Made by a program: the position numbers and the translations under genes
Notes under the pieces: generated by a model
Database searches by the model: none
What the model was told of the DNA's origin: nothing
What the model saw: the letters and a program-made list of their open reading frames with translations, nothing else
Shown here: piece after piece, positions 16,364-24,538 of the stretch
Layout: each line of letters opens with the position of its first letter
Position numbering within the stretch: position 1 is the first letter of the stretch
Origin: Chloroflexi bacterium 54-19
GTDB lineage: Bacteria > Chloroflexota > Chloroflexia > Chloroheliales > Chloroheliaceae
Direction of reading: 5' to 3'
Length of the DNA stretch: 64,000 nt
Assembly (NCBI GenBank): GCA_001898225.1
Contig: MKTJ01000047.1
Span: 323,815-387,814 of the forward strand

Positions 16364-17929
16364 ATGACTATGATGGCTACTTCGCCGTCACAGGCCGAAT
16401 TGCCGAATCCCCTCCGCCAGGGGATTCGGCTGGAGCGTGTGCCGGAACCATGTACGATGATTATTTTTGGCGCGACGGGCGACCTCACTCACCGCAAGCT
16501 TATCCCAGCCCTGTACAACCAGGCCCTGGAACGCCGCCTGCCGCCGAATTTCAACATGGTTGGGTTTGCCCGCCGCCCCTATAATGACGAGACTTTTCAG
16601 CAGGAAGCGCTGAATTCAATAAATAAATTCTCCCGCCGCCGTCCGGCTGAACCGGTGGTCTGGGACCAGCTTGGTAAAAATATCCACTATGTCCAGAGCG
16701 ATTTCACCAACCCTGAAGGGTACAAAAAGTTGGCTGAAGTCCTCGACAAAATTGATGAAGAAAACGGCACGCGGGGCAATCGCCTATTTTATCTTTCGAC
16801 CAACCCTGACGATTATCCGACTATCGTAAATGCTTTGGGAGTGGTTGGCCTTAATAAACCTAACAAGCCGGGCGCATGGGTCCGTATTATTGTTGAAAAA
16901 CCTTTTGGCTTCGACCTTCCCTCCGCCCTGAAATTGAACAGCACGATAGGCCAGATTTTTGACGAGAGCCAGGTCTATCGTATTGACCATTATCTCGGTA
17001 AAGAAACCGTCCAGAATATTTTGGTTTTCCGTTTCGCCAACAGCATTTTCGAGCCGCTGTGGAACCGCCAGTACGTTGACCACATCCAGATTATTGTTTC
17101 GGAAGAACTGGGTGTGGAAGGCCGTGGCCCTTACTACGATGAGTCCGGGGCTATGCGTGATATGGTCCAGAACCACATGATGCAGGTTTTGAGCCTTATC
17201 TGTATGGAGCCCCCTTCCAACTTCGAGGCAAACGCCGTCCGCGACGAAAAAGTTAAGGTCTTGCGGGCTATTTCGCCTTTGACGCCGGACGAAGTGGTTG
17301 AACGGACCGTGCGCGGCCAGTACGGGCCGGGCCTGATTATGGGCCAGCCGGTGCCGGGCTACCGCGAGGAAGAACGCGTTCCACCCGATACTATCACCGA
17401 AACCTTTGTAGCCCTCAAACTTTTCGTGGATAACTGGCGCTGGGCCGGGGTGCCGATTTACCTCCGGCATGGCAAACGTTTGCCAAAACGGACCAGCGAG
17501 GTAACCTTACAGTTCAAGCCGGTGCCGCACGGTCTGTTCAGCCAGCCGGGCGACCCGCCGATTGAGCCGAACATCCTTTCGTTGCAGATTCAACCGAACG
17601 AAGGTATATCCCTCAAGTTTGGCGCGAAAGTCCCCGGCCCCACCATGAATATCCGGCCTGTCACGATGGATTTCCGTTTCGGCCAGAGCTTCGGGGTGGC
17701 CGCCGCCGACGCTTACGAACGCCTTATCCTGGACGCAATGCTCGGTGATTCGACCCTGTTCGCCCGCCGCGACGAAGTTGAGCAAGCCTGGGCCATCGTC
17801 ACTTCTATCCTTGATGGCTGGAAGTTGCACATGCCCCCCAGGTTCCCCAACTACGAGGCCGGTTCCTGGGGTCCGGCGGAAGCCGACGAGCTTATCGAAC
17901 GGGATGGCCGCCGCTGGCGCAGACTTTAA
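16364..17929 (+). CDS. zwf: Glucose-6-phosphate 1-dehydrogenase
   Basis: First enzyme of the oxidative pentose phosphate pathway; oxidises glucose-6-phosphate to 6-phosphogluconolactone with NAD(P)+. Cofactor motif FGATGDLTHRKLIPALYN near residues 35-52; IIVEKPFGFDLPSALKLN; the active-site signature RIDHYLGKETVQN (206-218) with the substrate-binding Asp/His/Lys; IPIYLRHGKRL-like segment VPIYLRHGKRLPKRTSEV. Length 521 is normal. It lies 53 bp after gnd with AAAAAGGAAGAG before the ATG. The opcA and pgl genes follow, as in cyanobacteria and actinobacteria, where OpcA activates Zwf. Confidence 0.97.
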   Translation: MTMMATSPSQAELPNPLRQGIRLERVPEPCTMIIFGATGDLTHRKLIPALYNQALERRLPPNFNMVGFARRPYNDETFQQEALNSINKFSRRRPAEPVVWDQLGKNIHYVQSDFTNPEGYKKLAEVLDKIDEENGTRGNRLFYLSTNPDDYPTIVNALGVVGLNKPNKPGAWVRIIVEKPFGFDLPSALKLNSTIGQIFDESQVYRIDHYLGKETVQNILVFRFANSIFEPLWNRQYVDHIQIIVSEELGVEGRGPYYDESGAMRDMVQNHMMQVLSLICMEPPSNFEANAVRDEKVKVLRAISPLTPDEVVERTVRGQYGPGLIMGQPVPGYREEERVPPDTITETFVALKLFVDNWRWAGVPIYLRHGKRLPKRTSEVTLQFKPVPHGLFSQPGDPPIEPNILSLQIQPNEGISLKFGAKVPGPTMNIRPVTMDFRFGQSFGVAAADAYERLILDAMLGDSTLFARRDEVEQAWAIVTSILDGWKLHMPPRFPNYEAGSWGPAEADELIERDGRRWRRL

Positions 17930-18040
17930 CCGGGCCGGAGAATTAGCACAAAAGGGGCTTAAAAAGAGGAATTTGCAAGAATTTCTCTTTTTAAGCCGCC
18001 TACCAAAATTCTTTAGCCTGTTCAGAAGGGTGGTTTTACT

Positions 18041-19300
18041 TTGAGTGAAAAAGTAGTAGATTCTTCAAAAAACGGAGTATCCAAAGAAACCCTGGTTAAT
18101 AGCGCTACCCTGGCCGAAACGGGCACGGTAGACGAAGTGGCAATGGTTATCGAACAGGGTGAGGCTAAAGAAGTAACCCTGAACAACATCGAGAAAGGTT
18201 TGACCGCCCTCTGGCAAGCCGCCGCGAAACCTCGTGCCGGTGAAGCCGAGCCGCCTGTAAACCGTGCCTGTGTCCTCAACCTCGTTATTTGCGTCAATGG
18301 AGACGAACAACTTAGCGAAGTCACCCAGCTTATTGCCAGTATCACCTATTCGTATCCTTGCCGGGCGATTGTACTGGTGCGAAAACCGGACGAACCGACC
18401 AGCCCGATTTCGGCCTTTATTTCCGCCCACTGCCAGTTGCCGACTTCTTCCGGCAAACGGGTTTGCTGCGAACAGATTACGGTAGTCGGTAACGGCGAAT
18501 CGGCCAACGGGCTCTGGAGCCTGGTCCTGCCGCTGGTAGTGCCCGACCTGCCGGTAATGCTCTGGTGGCCTGTCGAACCGGCCCTTGACGGCCCGCTCTT
18601 TAGCCGTCTGATTAAAACCGCCGACCGCCTGATTGTCGACTCGCGGACCTTTGGCCGGCCCAGCCAGACCTTTGCACACCTGGCTCAACTGGCCCAGGGC
18701 GATTACAAAGATACTTCCTTCAGCGACCTGGGTTGGTCCCGCCTGACTCCCTGGCGCAATACCCTGGCCCAGATTTTCGATAATCCGTCTTTACGCCCTT
18801 TCCTGGCCCATATTTCCCGCCTTGAAATTGACTATGAAGCGCCGCAAGATAATGCCCAGCCGAACTTCTCGGAAGCGCTGTTGCTGGTGGGCTGGCTGGC
18901 GAGTCAACTTGGCTGGCAACCGGCCTTCAGCCTGCGGAAGAAAGGCTCCAGCGCGACCCTGATTCTTAACCAGAATGGTGTGCCCCTGACCGTGGATTTT
19001 AACGGCCATAATGACCGCACGGACGAAATCGGTGGTATTACCAGGATCCAGATAGAAGCCGACACTTCAGACCTGGATAATGGCGATAACTCTCGGACAG
19101 CGACTTTCTCGATTGAGCAGGAAAATAACTCCGAGCGGGCCACCACGAAAGTAGTCGTGGACAACAACCCGCCCGTTGTTAACAGTGTTCTTTTCCCGAA
19201 AAGAGACATGATTGACCTGCTCTGCGAGGATTTGAACGTGGTCCGGCGCGATCAGCTTTTTGAAAAAGCCCTGGCCCTGGCCGGGCATTTCAGCCAATAA
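18041..19300 (+). CDS. opcA: Glucose-6-phosphate dehydrogenase assembly protein OpcA
   Basis: OpcA is the allosteric effector/assembly factor of Zwf in cyanobacteria and actinobacteria and can mediate redox control. The core runs from about residue 45 (IEKGLTALWQAAAK) through CVLNLVICVNG, YSYPCRAIVLVRKPD, CCEQITVVGNGESANGLWSL, the family hallmark LPLVVPDLPVMLWWPVEP and DRLIVDSRTF, then DLGWSRLTPWRNTLAQIFDN. The first 44 residues are a less conserved extension. Cysteines near 110 and 155 (YPCRA, VCCEQ) could be redox-active, but this is inference. The start is TTG with GAAGGGTGG upstream. The gap to zwf is 111 bp and to pgl 11 bp. Confidence 0.93.
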   Translation: MSEKVVDSSKNGVSKETLVNSATLAETGTVDEVAMVIEQGEAKEVTLNNIEKGLTALWQAAAKPRAGEAEPPVNRACVLNLVICVNGDEQLSEVTQLIASITYSYPCRAIVLVRKPDEPTSPISAFISAHCQLPTSSGKRVCCEQITVVGNGESANGLWSLVLPLVVPDLPVMLWWPVEPALDGPLFSRLIKTADRLIVDSRTFGRPSQTFAHLAQLAQGDYKDTSFSDLGWSRLTPWRNTLAQIFDNPSLRPFLAHISRLEIDYEAPQDNAQPNFSEALLLVGWLASQLGWQPAFSLRKKGSSATLILNQNGVPLTVDFNGHNDRTDEIGGITRIQIEADTSDLDNGDNSRTATFSIEQENNSERATTKVVVDNNPPVVNSVLFPKRDMIDLLCEDLNVVRRDQLFEKALALAGHFSQ

Positions 19301-19311
19301 AGGAAGTTTTT

Positions 19312-20085
19312 ATGCAAAACAAAGGCGATTACGAGCTGGTAGTTTTGCCTTCCGGTAGCGAAGTGGCTCAGGAAGGTGCCCGCCGCTTTGCGGACCTGGC
19401 CGACGCGGCAATTGCGGAGGCGGGTCGCTTTACGGTCGCGCTTTCGGGTGGCTCAACCCCGCGTACAATTCACCAGATTCTCGCCGCGCCCCCTTATCAC
19501 GACCGGATTGATTGGTCGAAGGTCTATATCTTTTTTGGTGACGAGCGTTGCGTGCCGCCCGATGATGCCGAAAGCAATTACCGGATGGCAAAGGAGACGT
19601 TGTTAAGCCAGGTGCCGATTCCCGAAGACCACGTTTACCGGATGCGCGGCGAGGAAGACCCGCAAAAAGCTGCCGCCGAGTATGGCGCAGACCTTCAGAA
19701 GTTTTTCGACCTGAAAGAAGGCAGCGGTCCGGCCCCGGAGAACTTTCCCCGGCTGGACCTGATTTTCCTCGGAATGGGTCCGGACGGCCACACCGCCTCG
19801 CTCTTTCCCGAAACCGCGGCCTTGCAGGAACGAGGTAAGCCGGTTACGAATAATTTCGTACCCAAGCTGAACACCAATCGGCTGACCCTGACCGCACCCT
19901 CGATTAACCGGGCCGCCAATGTCATTTTTTTGATTACCGGCGACTCTAAGGCTGAGGCTTTGAAGGAGGTCCTCGAAGGCGAGTACCAGCCTCAAATCTA
20001 TCCGAGCCAGTTAATCAAGCCCGGTAACGGTCAGTTAACCTTCCTGGTTGACGAAGCCGCCGCCGCTAACCTGACACACAAGTAA
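19312..20085 (+). CDS. pgl: 6-Phosphogluconolactonase
   Basis: Hydrolyses 6-phosphogluconolactone to 6-phosphogluconate; DevB/SOL family. Signatures: FTVALSGGSTPRTIHQIL (about 43-60), the YIFFGDERCVPPDDAESNYRM-type motif with FFGDERCVPPDD, and DLIFLGMGPDGHTASLFP, whose catalytic His is in DGHTAS. Length 257 is normal. It is the last gene of the pentose phosphate cluster, 11 bp after opcA, and a strong terminator starts a few bases beyond its stop codon, marking the operon end. Confidence 0.96.
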   Translation: MQNKGDYELVVLPSGSEVAQEGARRFADLADAAIAEAGRFTVALSGGSTPRTIHQILAAPPYHDRIDWSKVYIFFGDERCVPPDDAESNYRMAKETLLSQVPIPEDHVYRMRGEEDPQKAAAEYGADLQKFFDLKEGSGPAPENFPRLDLIFLGMGPDGHTASLFPETAALQERGKPVTNNFVPKLNTNRLTLTAPSINRAANVIFLITGDSKAEALKEVLEGEYQPQIYPSQLIKPGNGQLTFLVDEAAAANLTHK

Positions 20086-20090
20086 TGGGG

Positions 20091-20136
20091 CCGGGACCAC
20101 GTAGTTGCAAAAGCGGCGGGGTCCCGGTTTTATTTT
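20091..20136 (+). terminator. Terminator of the pentose phosphate cluster
   Basis: CCGGGACC pairs perfectly with GGTCCCGG around a 21-nt loop, followed by TTTTATTTT. It lies directly after pgl. Confidence 0.75.
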
Positions 20137-20153
20137 GAGTAGAAATATTTATT

Positions 20154-20891
20154 ATGTCTGAAAATCCACTCGATTTTAATAATTTGTTGTGGTTCCAGGA
20201 CATCTGGCGCGACCGCGAGGAGCGGGCTTATCCCGAGCTATTCGGCCAGATTCCCAACACCCTGATTCCTCTGCGCGTAGAAAGATTGCGCCAGGTTCTC
20301 GGCCAGGGTATAACCATTGATGAAAATTGGCTGCACCATGCCGTGGTCGAAATCGCTCCCAACCAGCAGCACGCCGACTGGTTGTATGTTACGACCGGGC
20401 TCAGCCAGCCCTGGAAGATTGACGACCCGGCCAAACTGGACCGGAACGGCTATAGCGGTATCGGTTTTGAAATGGTTTTGAGAACAGCCGAAAGGGCCGG
20501 GTGGGCCGTAGATGTGTTGCACTCGCTCATGGCTTACCAGCTTGGGGTCTATAACGAAATCAGGAAGGGCAAGCTGTTCGAGTATTACGACTGGATGCCG
20601 TTAAACGGTCCGATTAGCCCCCGTTATCCCGAAACCGAGGTACGGGGAATGTTTATTAGCCGCCCGCAGGACTTTACGTCCCGCTTCGAGTTGCGTTCCG
20701 GTCAGGTCGATGTATTACAAATCGTGGGAATAACCGGGGCCGAACTGGCTTACGGGCTGAGCCTGGGGATGGGCCGGTTGGAAAAGCTGTTGTACGCCCA
20801 GGATGCCGCCCCGGTGACGAACCCGGCCCGCTCGTCTATCGAATTGCCGCAGACTTTTAACTTGCCGCCCCAGATTGCCAGCCGGTTCTAA
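20154..20891 (+). CDS. Suppressor-of-fused (SUFU) domain protein
   Basis: A 245-residue soluble protein with the SUFU fold: HHAVVEIAPNQQHADWLYVT, TTGLSQPW, GYSGIGFEMVLRTAE, WAVDVLHSLMAYQLGV, DWMPLNGPISP, and a C-terminal VDVLQIVGITGAELAYGLSL. Bacterial SUFU-domain proteins are widespread and poorly characterised; some occur next to toxins or act as immunity proteins, others stand alone. Here no toxin is adjacent; the gene sits just after the pentose phosphate terminator on the same strand, 63 bp beyond pgl, and probably has its own promoter. The role is unknown. The eukaryotic Hedgehog function should not be transferred. Confidence 0.8.
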   Translation: MSENPLDFNNLLWFQDIWRDREERAYPELFGQIPNTLIPLRVERLRQVLGQGITIDENWLHHAVVEIAPNQQHADWLYVTTGLSQPWKIDDPAKLDRNGYSGIGFEMVLRTAERAGWAVDVLHSLMAYQLGVYNEIRKGKLFEYYDWMPLNGPISPRYPETEVRGMFISRPQDFTSRFELRSGQVDVLQIVGITGAELAYGLSLGMGRLEKLLYAQDAAPVTNPARSSIELPQTFNLPPQIASRF

Positions 20892-20995
20892 ATTTACCCG
20901 GCACTTTTGCCACCTGGCATACATTTTGCAAATCAGGCTTACGACTAACTATTTAGTGTTAGACGAAAGACTAATTGTGTAAAAGGAGGTGGATT

Positions 20996-21184
20996 ATGCC
21001 GGCTAAACGGGAAGAAATCGAAAACAACGGCGCTAAAAAGTATATTCGGCGGGACGAGAAAGGGCGTTTCACCAGTTACCAGGTTGACGAAGGCAAATCC
21101 TTGAGCCAGGATGCCAAACGTCACGCTAAGAATACCACCACGTCCGGTCAGGGTGATAAGGGTGACGGACGTAAGAAAAGCTAA
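20996..21184 (+). CDS. Small conserved basic protein, 62 aa
   Basis: Starts at ATG 20996, fixed by an excellent AAAGGAGGTGG 6 bp upstream; a GTG further upstream would place the ribosome site inside the gene. The sequence has the pattern KKYIRRDEKGRFTSYQVDEG, then SLSQDAKRHAKN and a Gly/Asp/Lys tail (GQGDKGDGRKK). Similar short, highly charged proteins with YxRRDEKGRF and SLSxDxRxxAK motifs occur across many bacteria without known function. High charge and lack of hydrophobic core suggest an unstructured or nucleic-acid-associated protein; that is inference. A perfect terminator follows, so it is a monocistronic gene. Confidence 0.8.
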   Translation: MPAKREEIENNGAKKYIRRDEKGRFTSYQVDEGKSLSQDAKRHAKNTTTSGQGDKGDGRKKS

Positions 21185-21197
21185 GCGGAATAAATAA

Positions 21198-21227
21198 GGG
21201 CGCTGGTAAACCCGGCGCCTCTTTTAT
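21198..21227 (+). terminator. Terminator of the 62-residue protein gene
   Basis: GGCGCTGG pairs with CCGGCGCC (one G-U) across a 5-nt loop, followed by TCTTTTATT. Confidence 0.7.
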
Positions 21228-21252
21228 TACTTTAATCAGGGTTTATCCGCAA

Positions 21253-22038
21253 TTAAGGTTTGTCCGCGATAAGAACCTTTTGGGGTGGCACCGTATCGCG
21301 ATATGGCCCCAGCACGGTTATGGTAAGTCCCAGTTTTTCGAGTTCGGTGGCGTCTTCCTCGACAAACCGGAAATCGCTGATAACCACTCGTCCTCCCGGC
21401 GCTAAAACCCTGGCGATTTCGCCTAACGCTTTGGCCCGTTCCTGTCCTCGGTAACTCACCCCGATTTTCCCCTTGACGTTCATGTGCTCGCCGATGTTGT
21501 GCAGGCAGAGGTTGCTTACCACCCGGTCAAACGACCCGTTCTCAAAAGGGAGTTTACGGGCGTCGGCTTCATAGACATGGACCCGCCCGCCGACTTCTTC
21601 CAGGTCGATATTGCTGCGCAGGGCTTCTTCACTGTTGCCGGAGAGGTCGCTCGACTGCCAGATGTCAATCGCGGTAACCCGCATGGCGGGGGAGCGTTTG
21701 GCCGCGCCAATCGCCAGCAGCCCGCGCCCGCTGCCTATGTCGAGGACGCGCGAGTCCGGTTTCAATTCGGCCAGGTCGAGCAGGCGGTCCCGGTGCTGGA
21801 ACTTCTTCTGCTTGCTGTAGTAGAACATGCCGAGAGGGGAATAGAGCGTCCCCAGTCCCGCAACTAACGCCCAGACCCGCAGCCACTTGCGAAATTTCTT
21901 ACCTTTGAACGGCATGAAAACCGCCAGCCCCAGTTCACCCAGGCTTAATAGCAGGAGATTGCGAATGACGCCGGGTGCGTCCAGGCCGTAATCGGCTTTA
22001 CCGCCCGGCTCGATAGCTTTCAGGAGATTTAATTTCAT
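21253..22038 (-). CDS. Membrane-anchored SAM-dependent methyltransferase, substrate unknown
   Basis: 261 residues. The N-terminal 75 residues contain two probable membrane helices (about 26-42, NLLLLSLGELGLAVFM, and 52-68, WALVAGLGTLYSPLGMF). A class I methyltransferase domain follows: motif I VLDIGSGRGLLAIGAA (about 98-113), acidic VTAIDIWQ, YEADARKLPFENGSFDRVVS and a post-motif ARVLAPGGRVVISDF. This two-helix plus Methyltransf_11 layout occurs in uncharacterised proteins. The helices suggest action at the membrane, perhaps on a quinone or lipid, but no substrate is evident. The ATG is at 22038; the gene is convergent with the preceding small-protein gene and lies 78 bp from the lysY stop. 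Confidence 0.75.
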   Translation of the reverse strand: MKLNLLKAIEPGGKADYGLDAPGVIRNLLLLSLGELGLAVFMPFKGKKFRKWLRVWALVAGLGTLYSPLGMFYYSKQKKFQHRDRLLDLAELKPDSRVLDIGSGRGLLAIGAAKRSPAMRVTAIDIWQSSDLSGNSEEALRSNIDLEEVGGRVHVYEADARKLPFENGSFDRVVSNLCLHNIGEHMNVKGKIGVSYRGQERAKALGEIARVLAPGGRVVISDFRFVEEDATELEKLGLTITVLGPYRDTVPPQKVLIADKP

Positions 22039-22116
22039 ACTCTTAAACTAAAGACTTATTAGTGAAAGGCGGCCATTATCAAAATGGCCGCTCATCCTCA
22101 ACTGGTGGGAGAAATT

Positions 22117-23175
22117 CTAGACCGGGTGCAGACCCACGAATTCGAGAGCCAGGGTTTCCTCCCAGCCGTACATAACGTTCATGGCCTGTACCGCGTTGCC
22201 GCTCGTACCCTTCATCAGGTTATCAATAGCAGCCATCACCACCAGGCGGTTGCTCCGCTCGTCCCGCTCGAACCCGATGTCGCAGAAGTTGCTGCCGCTC
22301 AACACTTTCGGTTCGGGGTAGCGGTAAATCCCTTCTTTGGTCTTGACGATGCGAATAAAAGGCTCGTTGTTGTACTCCTGGCGGTAGACTTTCCAGATGT
22401 CCTTTTCCTGCAAATTCTCTTTCAAAAAGACGTGGCAGGTCACCAGGATACCCCTGACCGCTTCAATCGAAGTGGCCGAGAAATGGACCGTCGGTTTGAC
22501 GCCGAAGTCGAGTTCCTGCTCGATTTCCCCGGTGTGGCGGTGCATGGTCGGCTGGAAACTCCGCATGGCCCCGCTCCGCTCCGGGTGATGACTTCCGGGG
22601 GTAGATTTGTACCCGGCGGCGGAACTGCCGATTTTCCCTTCGACCACAACCATGTTCGGGTCTACCAGGCCGTGTTTAAAGAGCGGTTTCAGGCCCAGGA
22701 TAGTTGCCGTCGCCAGGCACCCGGCCCCGGAAGCGTAATTGGCTTCTTTAAGCTGGTCCCGGTGCAGTTCGGGAATACCGTAGACGAATTTAGAAAGCCA
22801 TTCTTTCGCTTCGTGCTGGTGCTCGTACCAGCGCGGGTAGAGTTCCGGGTCGTGCAGGCGGAAATCGGACGAAAGGTCGATAATCCGGGGCGCCAGGGAA
22901 GCAAATTTATCTATCCGGCCTACCGCCGAGCCGTGGGGGAGGGCCAGGAACAACAAATCTACCGGGTGCAAGGCGCTAATCGGTACAAATTTCAGTTCGG
23001 TGCGTTTGCGCAGGTTCGGGTGAATCGTATGAACAAACTTGCCTGCATTGCTCTCGCTGGTGACCTGGACCAGTTCGACGTGCGGGTGGTTGAGCAAAAG
23101 CCGCACCAGTTCACCGCCGCCATACCCGCTGCCACCCACCACGCTTACCCGGATTTTCTGGGTTTGGGTTGACAC
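22117..23175 (-). CDS. lysY: LysW-aminoadipyl-6-phosphate / N-acetylglutamyl-phosphate reductase
   Basis: ArgC/LysY family reductase. It reduces the acyl phosphate of LysW-linked alpha-aminoadipate (lysine synthesis) or of the glutamate counterpart (arginine) with NADPH. N-terminal Rossmann VSVVGGSGYGGGELVRLLL; catalytic Cys in SGAGCLATATILGL; RIIDLSSDFRL; GSSAAGYKSTPGSHHPERSG; C-terminal NLMKGTSGNAVQAMNVMYG. Length 352 is normal. Adjacent lysX and lysW argue for LysY, though in some organisms these enzymes serve both lysine and arginine. A terminator and an inverted heptamer repeat separate it from lysX, so it is probably transcribed on its own. The kinase LysZ and the aminotransferase and deacylase are not in the window. 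Confidence 0.87.
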   Translation of the reverse strand: MSTQTQKIRVSVVGGSGYGGGELVRLLLNHPHVELVQVTSESNAGKFVHTIHPNLRKRTELKFVPISALHPVDLLFLALPHGSAVGRIDKFASLAPRIIDLSSDFRLHDPELYPRWYEHQHEAKEWLSKFVYGIPELHRDQLKEANYASGAGCLATATILGLKPLFKHGLVDPNMVVVEGKIGSSAAGYKSTPGSHHPERSGAMRSFQPTMHRHTGEIEQELDFGVKPTVHFSATSIEAVRGILVTCHVFLKENLQEKDIWKVYRQEYNNEPFIRIVKTKEGIYRYPEPKVLSGSNFCDIGFERDERSNRLVVMAAIDNLMKGTSGNAVQAMNVMYGWEETLALEFVGLHPV

Positions 23176-23195
23176 TTTTATACTCCTTTTTGAAT

Positions 23196-23316
23196 AGTAG
23201 TCAGAGGTCAGAAGTCAGTAGCCAGAGATTTTTAGACTTAAATCTTCCAATCAAATTTCTCACTTCTATTTGGCTTTTCCTCGGTTACTAAGTCTGACTT
23301 CTGACCTCTGACTACT
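23196..23316. repeat. Heptameric tandem repeats as facing inverted blocks, element A
   Basis: Two blocks of degenerate 7-mers (GTCAGAG GTCAGAA GTCAG) face each other as perfect 23-bp inverted repeats (23196-23218 and 23294-23316; arm starts AGTAGTCAGAGGTCAG) with a 75-bp AT-rich spacer without a gene. Related blocks occur at 38978-39083, 54486-54520 and 56914-57114. The transcript could form a long stem. Confidence 0.8.
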
Positions 23317-23328
23317 TGTTTATAATAA

Positions 23329-23357
23329 AAAAGTTGGTAGCCGGGCCACCAACTTTT
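23329..23357 (-). terminator. Terminator downstream of lysX
   Basis: AAAAGTTGGT and ACCAACTTTT pair perfectly over 10 bp with a 9-nt loop. Read leftward the stem is followed by TTTATTATAA, suiting the lysW-lysX transcript; it is T-rich on the other side too. Confidence 0.7.
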
Positions 23358-23420
23358 ACTTTTTGTCAGCATCTTGCTGGCTACGAATTACTGTTTACTG
23401 GCCTCGGCTAAATTTTAAAA

Positions 23421-24263
23421 CTACTGTTTAGCTACTTTAAGGCAGTAATCAACGACCCGACCGGGAATATTAACCCCGGTGGTATCAATCGAGTTGCGAA
23501 ATTCCATGGTATAGTTTACTTCATTGACAAGTAAACCCCGGTCTTTATCTTCAAAGACATCAATGGCAACGACCCCACCGCCGACAGCCTTGGCCGCCCG
23601 CACGCACAGGTCATTCAACTCCGGCGTAACCGGGCAATTGGTTGCCTGGCCGCCGCGCGCCGTGTTGGTAATCCAGTGTTCGCTTCCCCGGTAGATGGCG
23701 CAGATAGTCTCGTCACCAACCACGAAAGCCCGGATGTCGCGCTGCGGTTTGTTGATGTATTCCTGGACATAAAAGATGCTATGCTCGTAGTTGCCGAGCG
23801 TTTCTTTGTGTTCGAGGACCGCTTCGGCGGCTTCCCGGTCGTTAATCTTCGCCAGCAAGCGGCCCCAGCTTCCCACCGACGGTTTTATTACCACCGGGTA
23901 GCCCATTTCTTCAATCGCCTTGATTGTTGCTTCGGGCGTGAAAGATAGGGTCGTCTTGGGGGTCGGGACGCCGTGGTGAATAATCGCCTGGGTGGTCAGA
24001 AATTTACTGCCGCAGGTCTGGGCGACCTCGTAGGTATTGACCGTTTTGATGCCCCAATCGTTCAGGACTTTGAGGGCGTAAAGCGCCCGGCCATGATGGA
24101 GCGACCGCTCCAGGATTACATCGTAATCGAACGGTTTCTCTTCCAGGCGAAAAATGATTTCGTCGTCATAAATGCGGTCAAACTCGATGCCGCGCTTGTT
24201 CAATTCTTCGAAAAGCAGCTTTTCCTCAACCCGGATGCGGGAAACCAGTACCCCGAACTTCAT
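23421..24263 (-). CDS. lysX: Alpha-aminoadipate--LysW ligase LysX
   Basis: ATP-grasp ligase that joins the amino group of alpha-aminoadipate to the C-terminal glutamate of the carrier LysW, protecting it during lysine synthesis. N-terminal pre-ATP-grasp domain (MKFGVLVSRIRVEEKLLFEE), then YPVVIKPSVGSWGRLLAKI (ATP-grasp), FYVQEYINKPQRDIRAFVVG, and the LysX/ArgX signature YRGSEHWITNTARGGQATNC, followed by the metal-binding VNEVNYTMEFRNS. Length 280 is typical. Its ATG directly follows the lysW stop codon (TAAATG), which couples synthesis of ligase and carrier. The tail residue set favours aminoadipate/glutamate; LysX and ArgX are hard to separate by eye. Confidence 0.92.
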   Translation of the reverse strand: MKFGVLVSRIRVEEKLLFEELNKRGIEFDRIYDDEIIFRLEEKPFDYDVILERSLHHGRALYALKVLNDWGIKTVNTYEVAQTCGSKFLTTQAIIHHGVPTPKTTLSFTPEATIKAIEEMGYPVVIKPSVGSWGRLLAKINDREAAEAVLEHKETLGNYEHSIFYVQEYINKPQRDIRAFVVGDETICAIYRGSEHWITNTARGGQATNCPVTPELNDLCVRAAKAVGGGVVAIDVFEDKDRGLLVNEVNYTMEFRNSIDTTGVNIPGRVVDYCLKVAKQ

Positions 24264-24440
24264 TTACTCTCCCCAGTCCTCTTCTTCTTCGGGGGCGAGT
24301 TCGAGCACGACCGGGTCAACCGAGACTACTTCCAGTTCGGCCCCGCAGTCGCCACACTGCACAATTTCGCCCTTTTCGACATCTTCATTGAGGCTAATAT
24401 CCGCCCCACATTCGGGGCAAGCCACCGCCACATCGTTCAT
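24264..24440 (-). CDS. lysW: LysW amino-group carrier protein
   Basis: A 58-residue acidic carrier. A small zinc-ribbon-like domain is visible: ACPECGAD and QCGDCGAEL supply four cysteines. The C-terminus is EEEEDWGE, the diagnostic EDWGE tail whose last glutamate gamma-carboxyl is linked to alpha-aminoadipate (or glutamate) by LysX/ArgX. All intermediates up to lysine (or ornithine) stay bound to it. The start ATG is preceded by GAGGAG about 8 bp upstream. The stop codon abuts the lysX start. Length and motif leave little doubt about identity. Confidence 0.95.
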   Translation of the reverse strand: MNDVAVACPECGADISLNEDVEKGEIVQCGDCGAELEVVSVDPVVLELAPEEEEDWGE

Positions 24441-24538
24441 TTCAAAACTCCTCTCGAAATACCTTTACCTGAAATAAATATTAGTTAGCAAACGTAACTT
24501 CTTAAGATGCGGGACAACCTCGGCCCGTTACAACCTTT

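Noticed and set aside
22084..23172. Long open frame on the plus strand opposite lysY (over 360 codons)
   Set aside because: It is antisense to a clearly conserved ArgC/LysY protein, has no ribosome site or homology, and its composition mirrors the GC-rich codons of the real gene.
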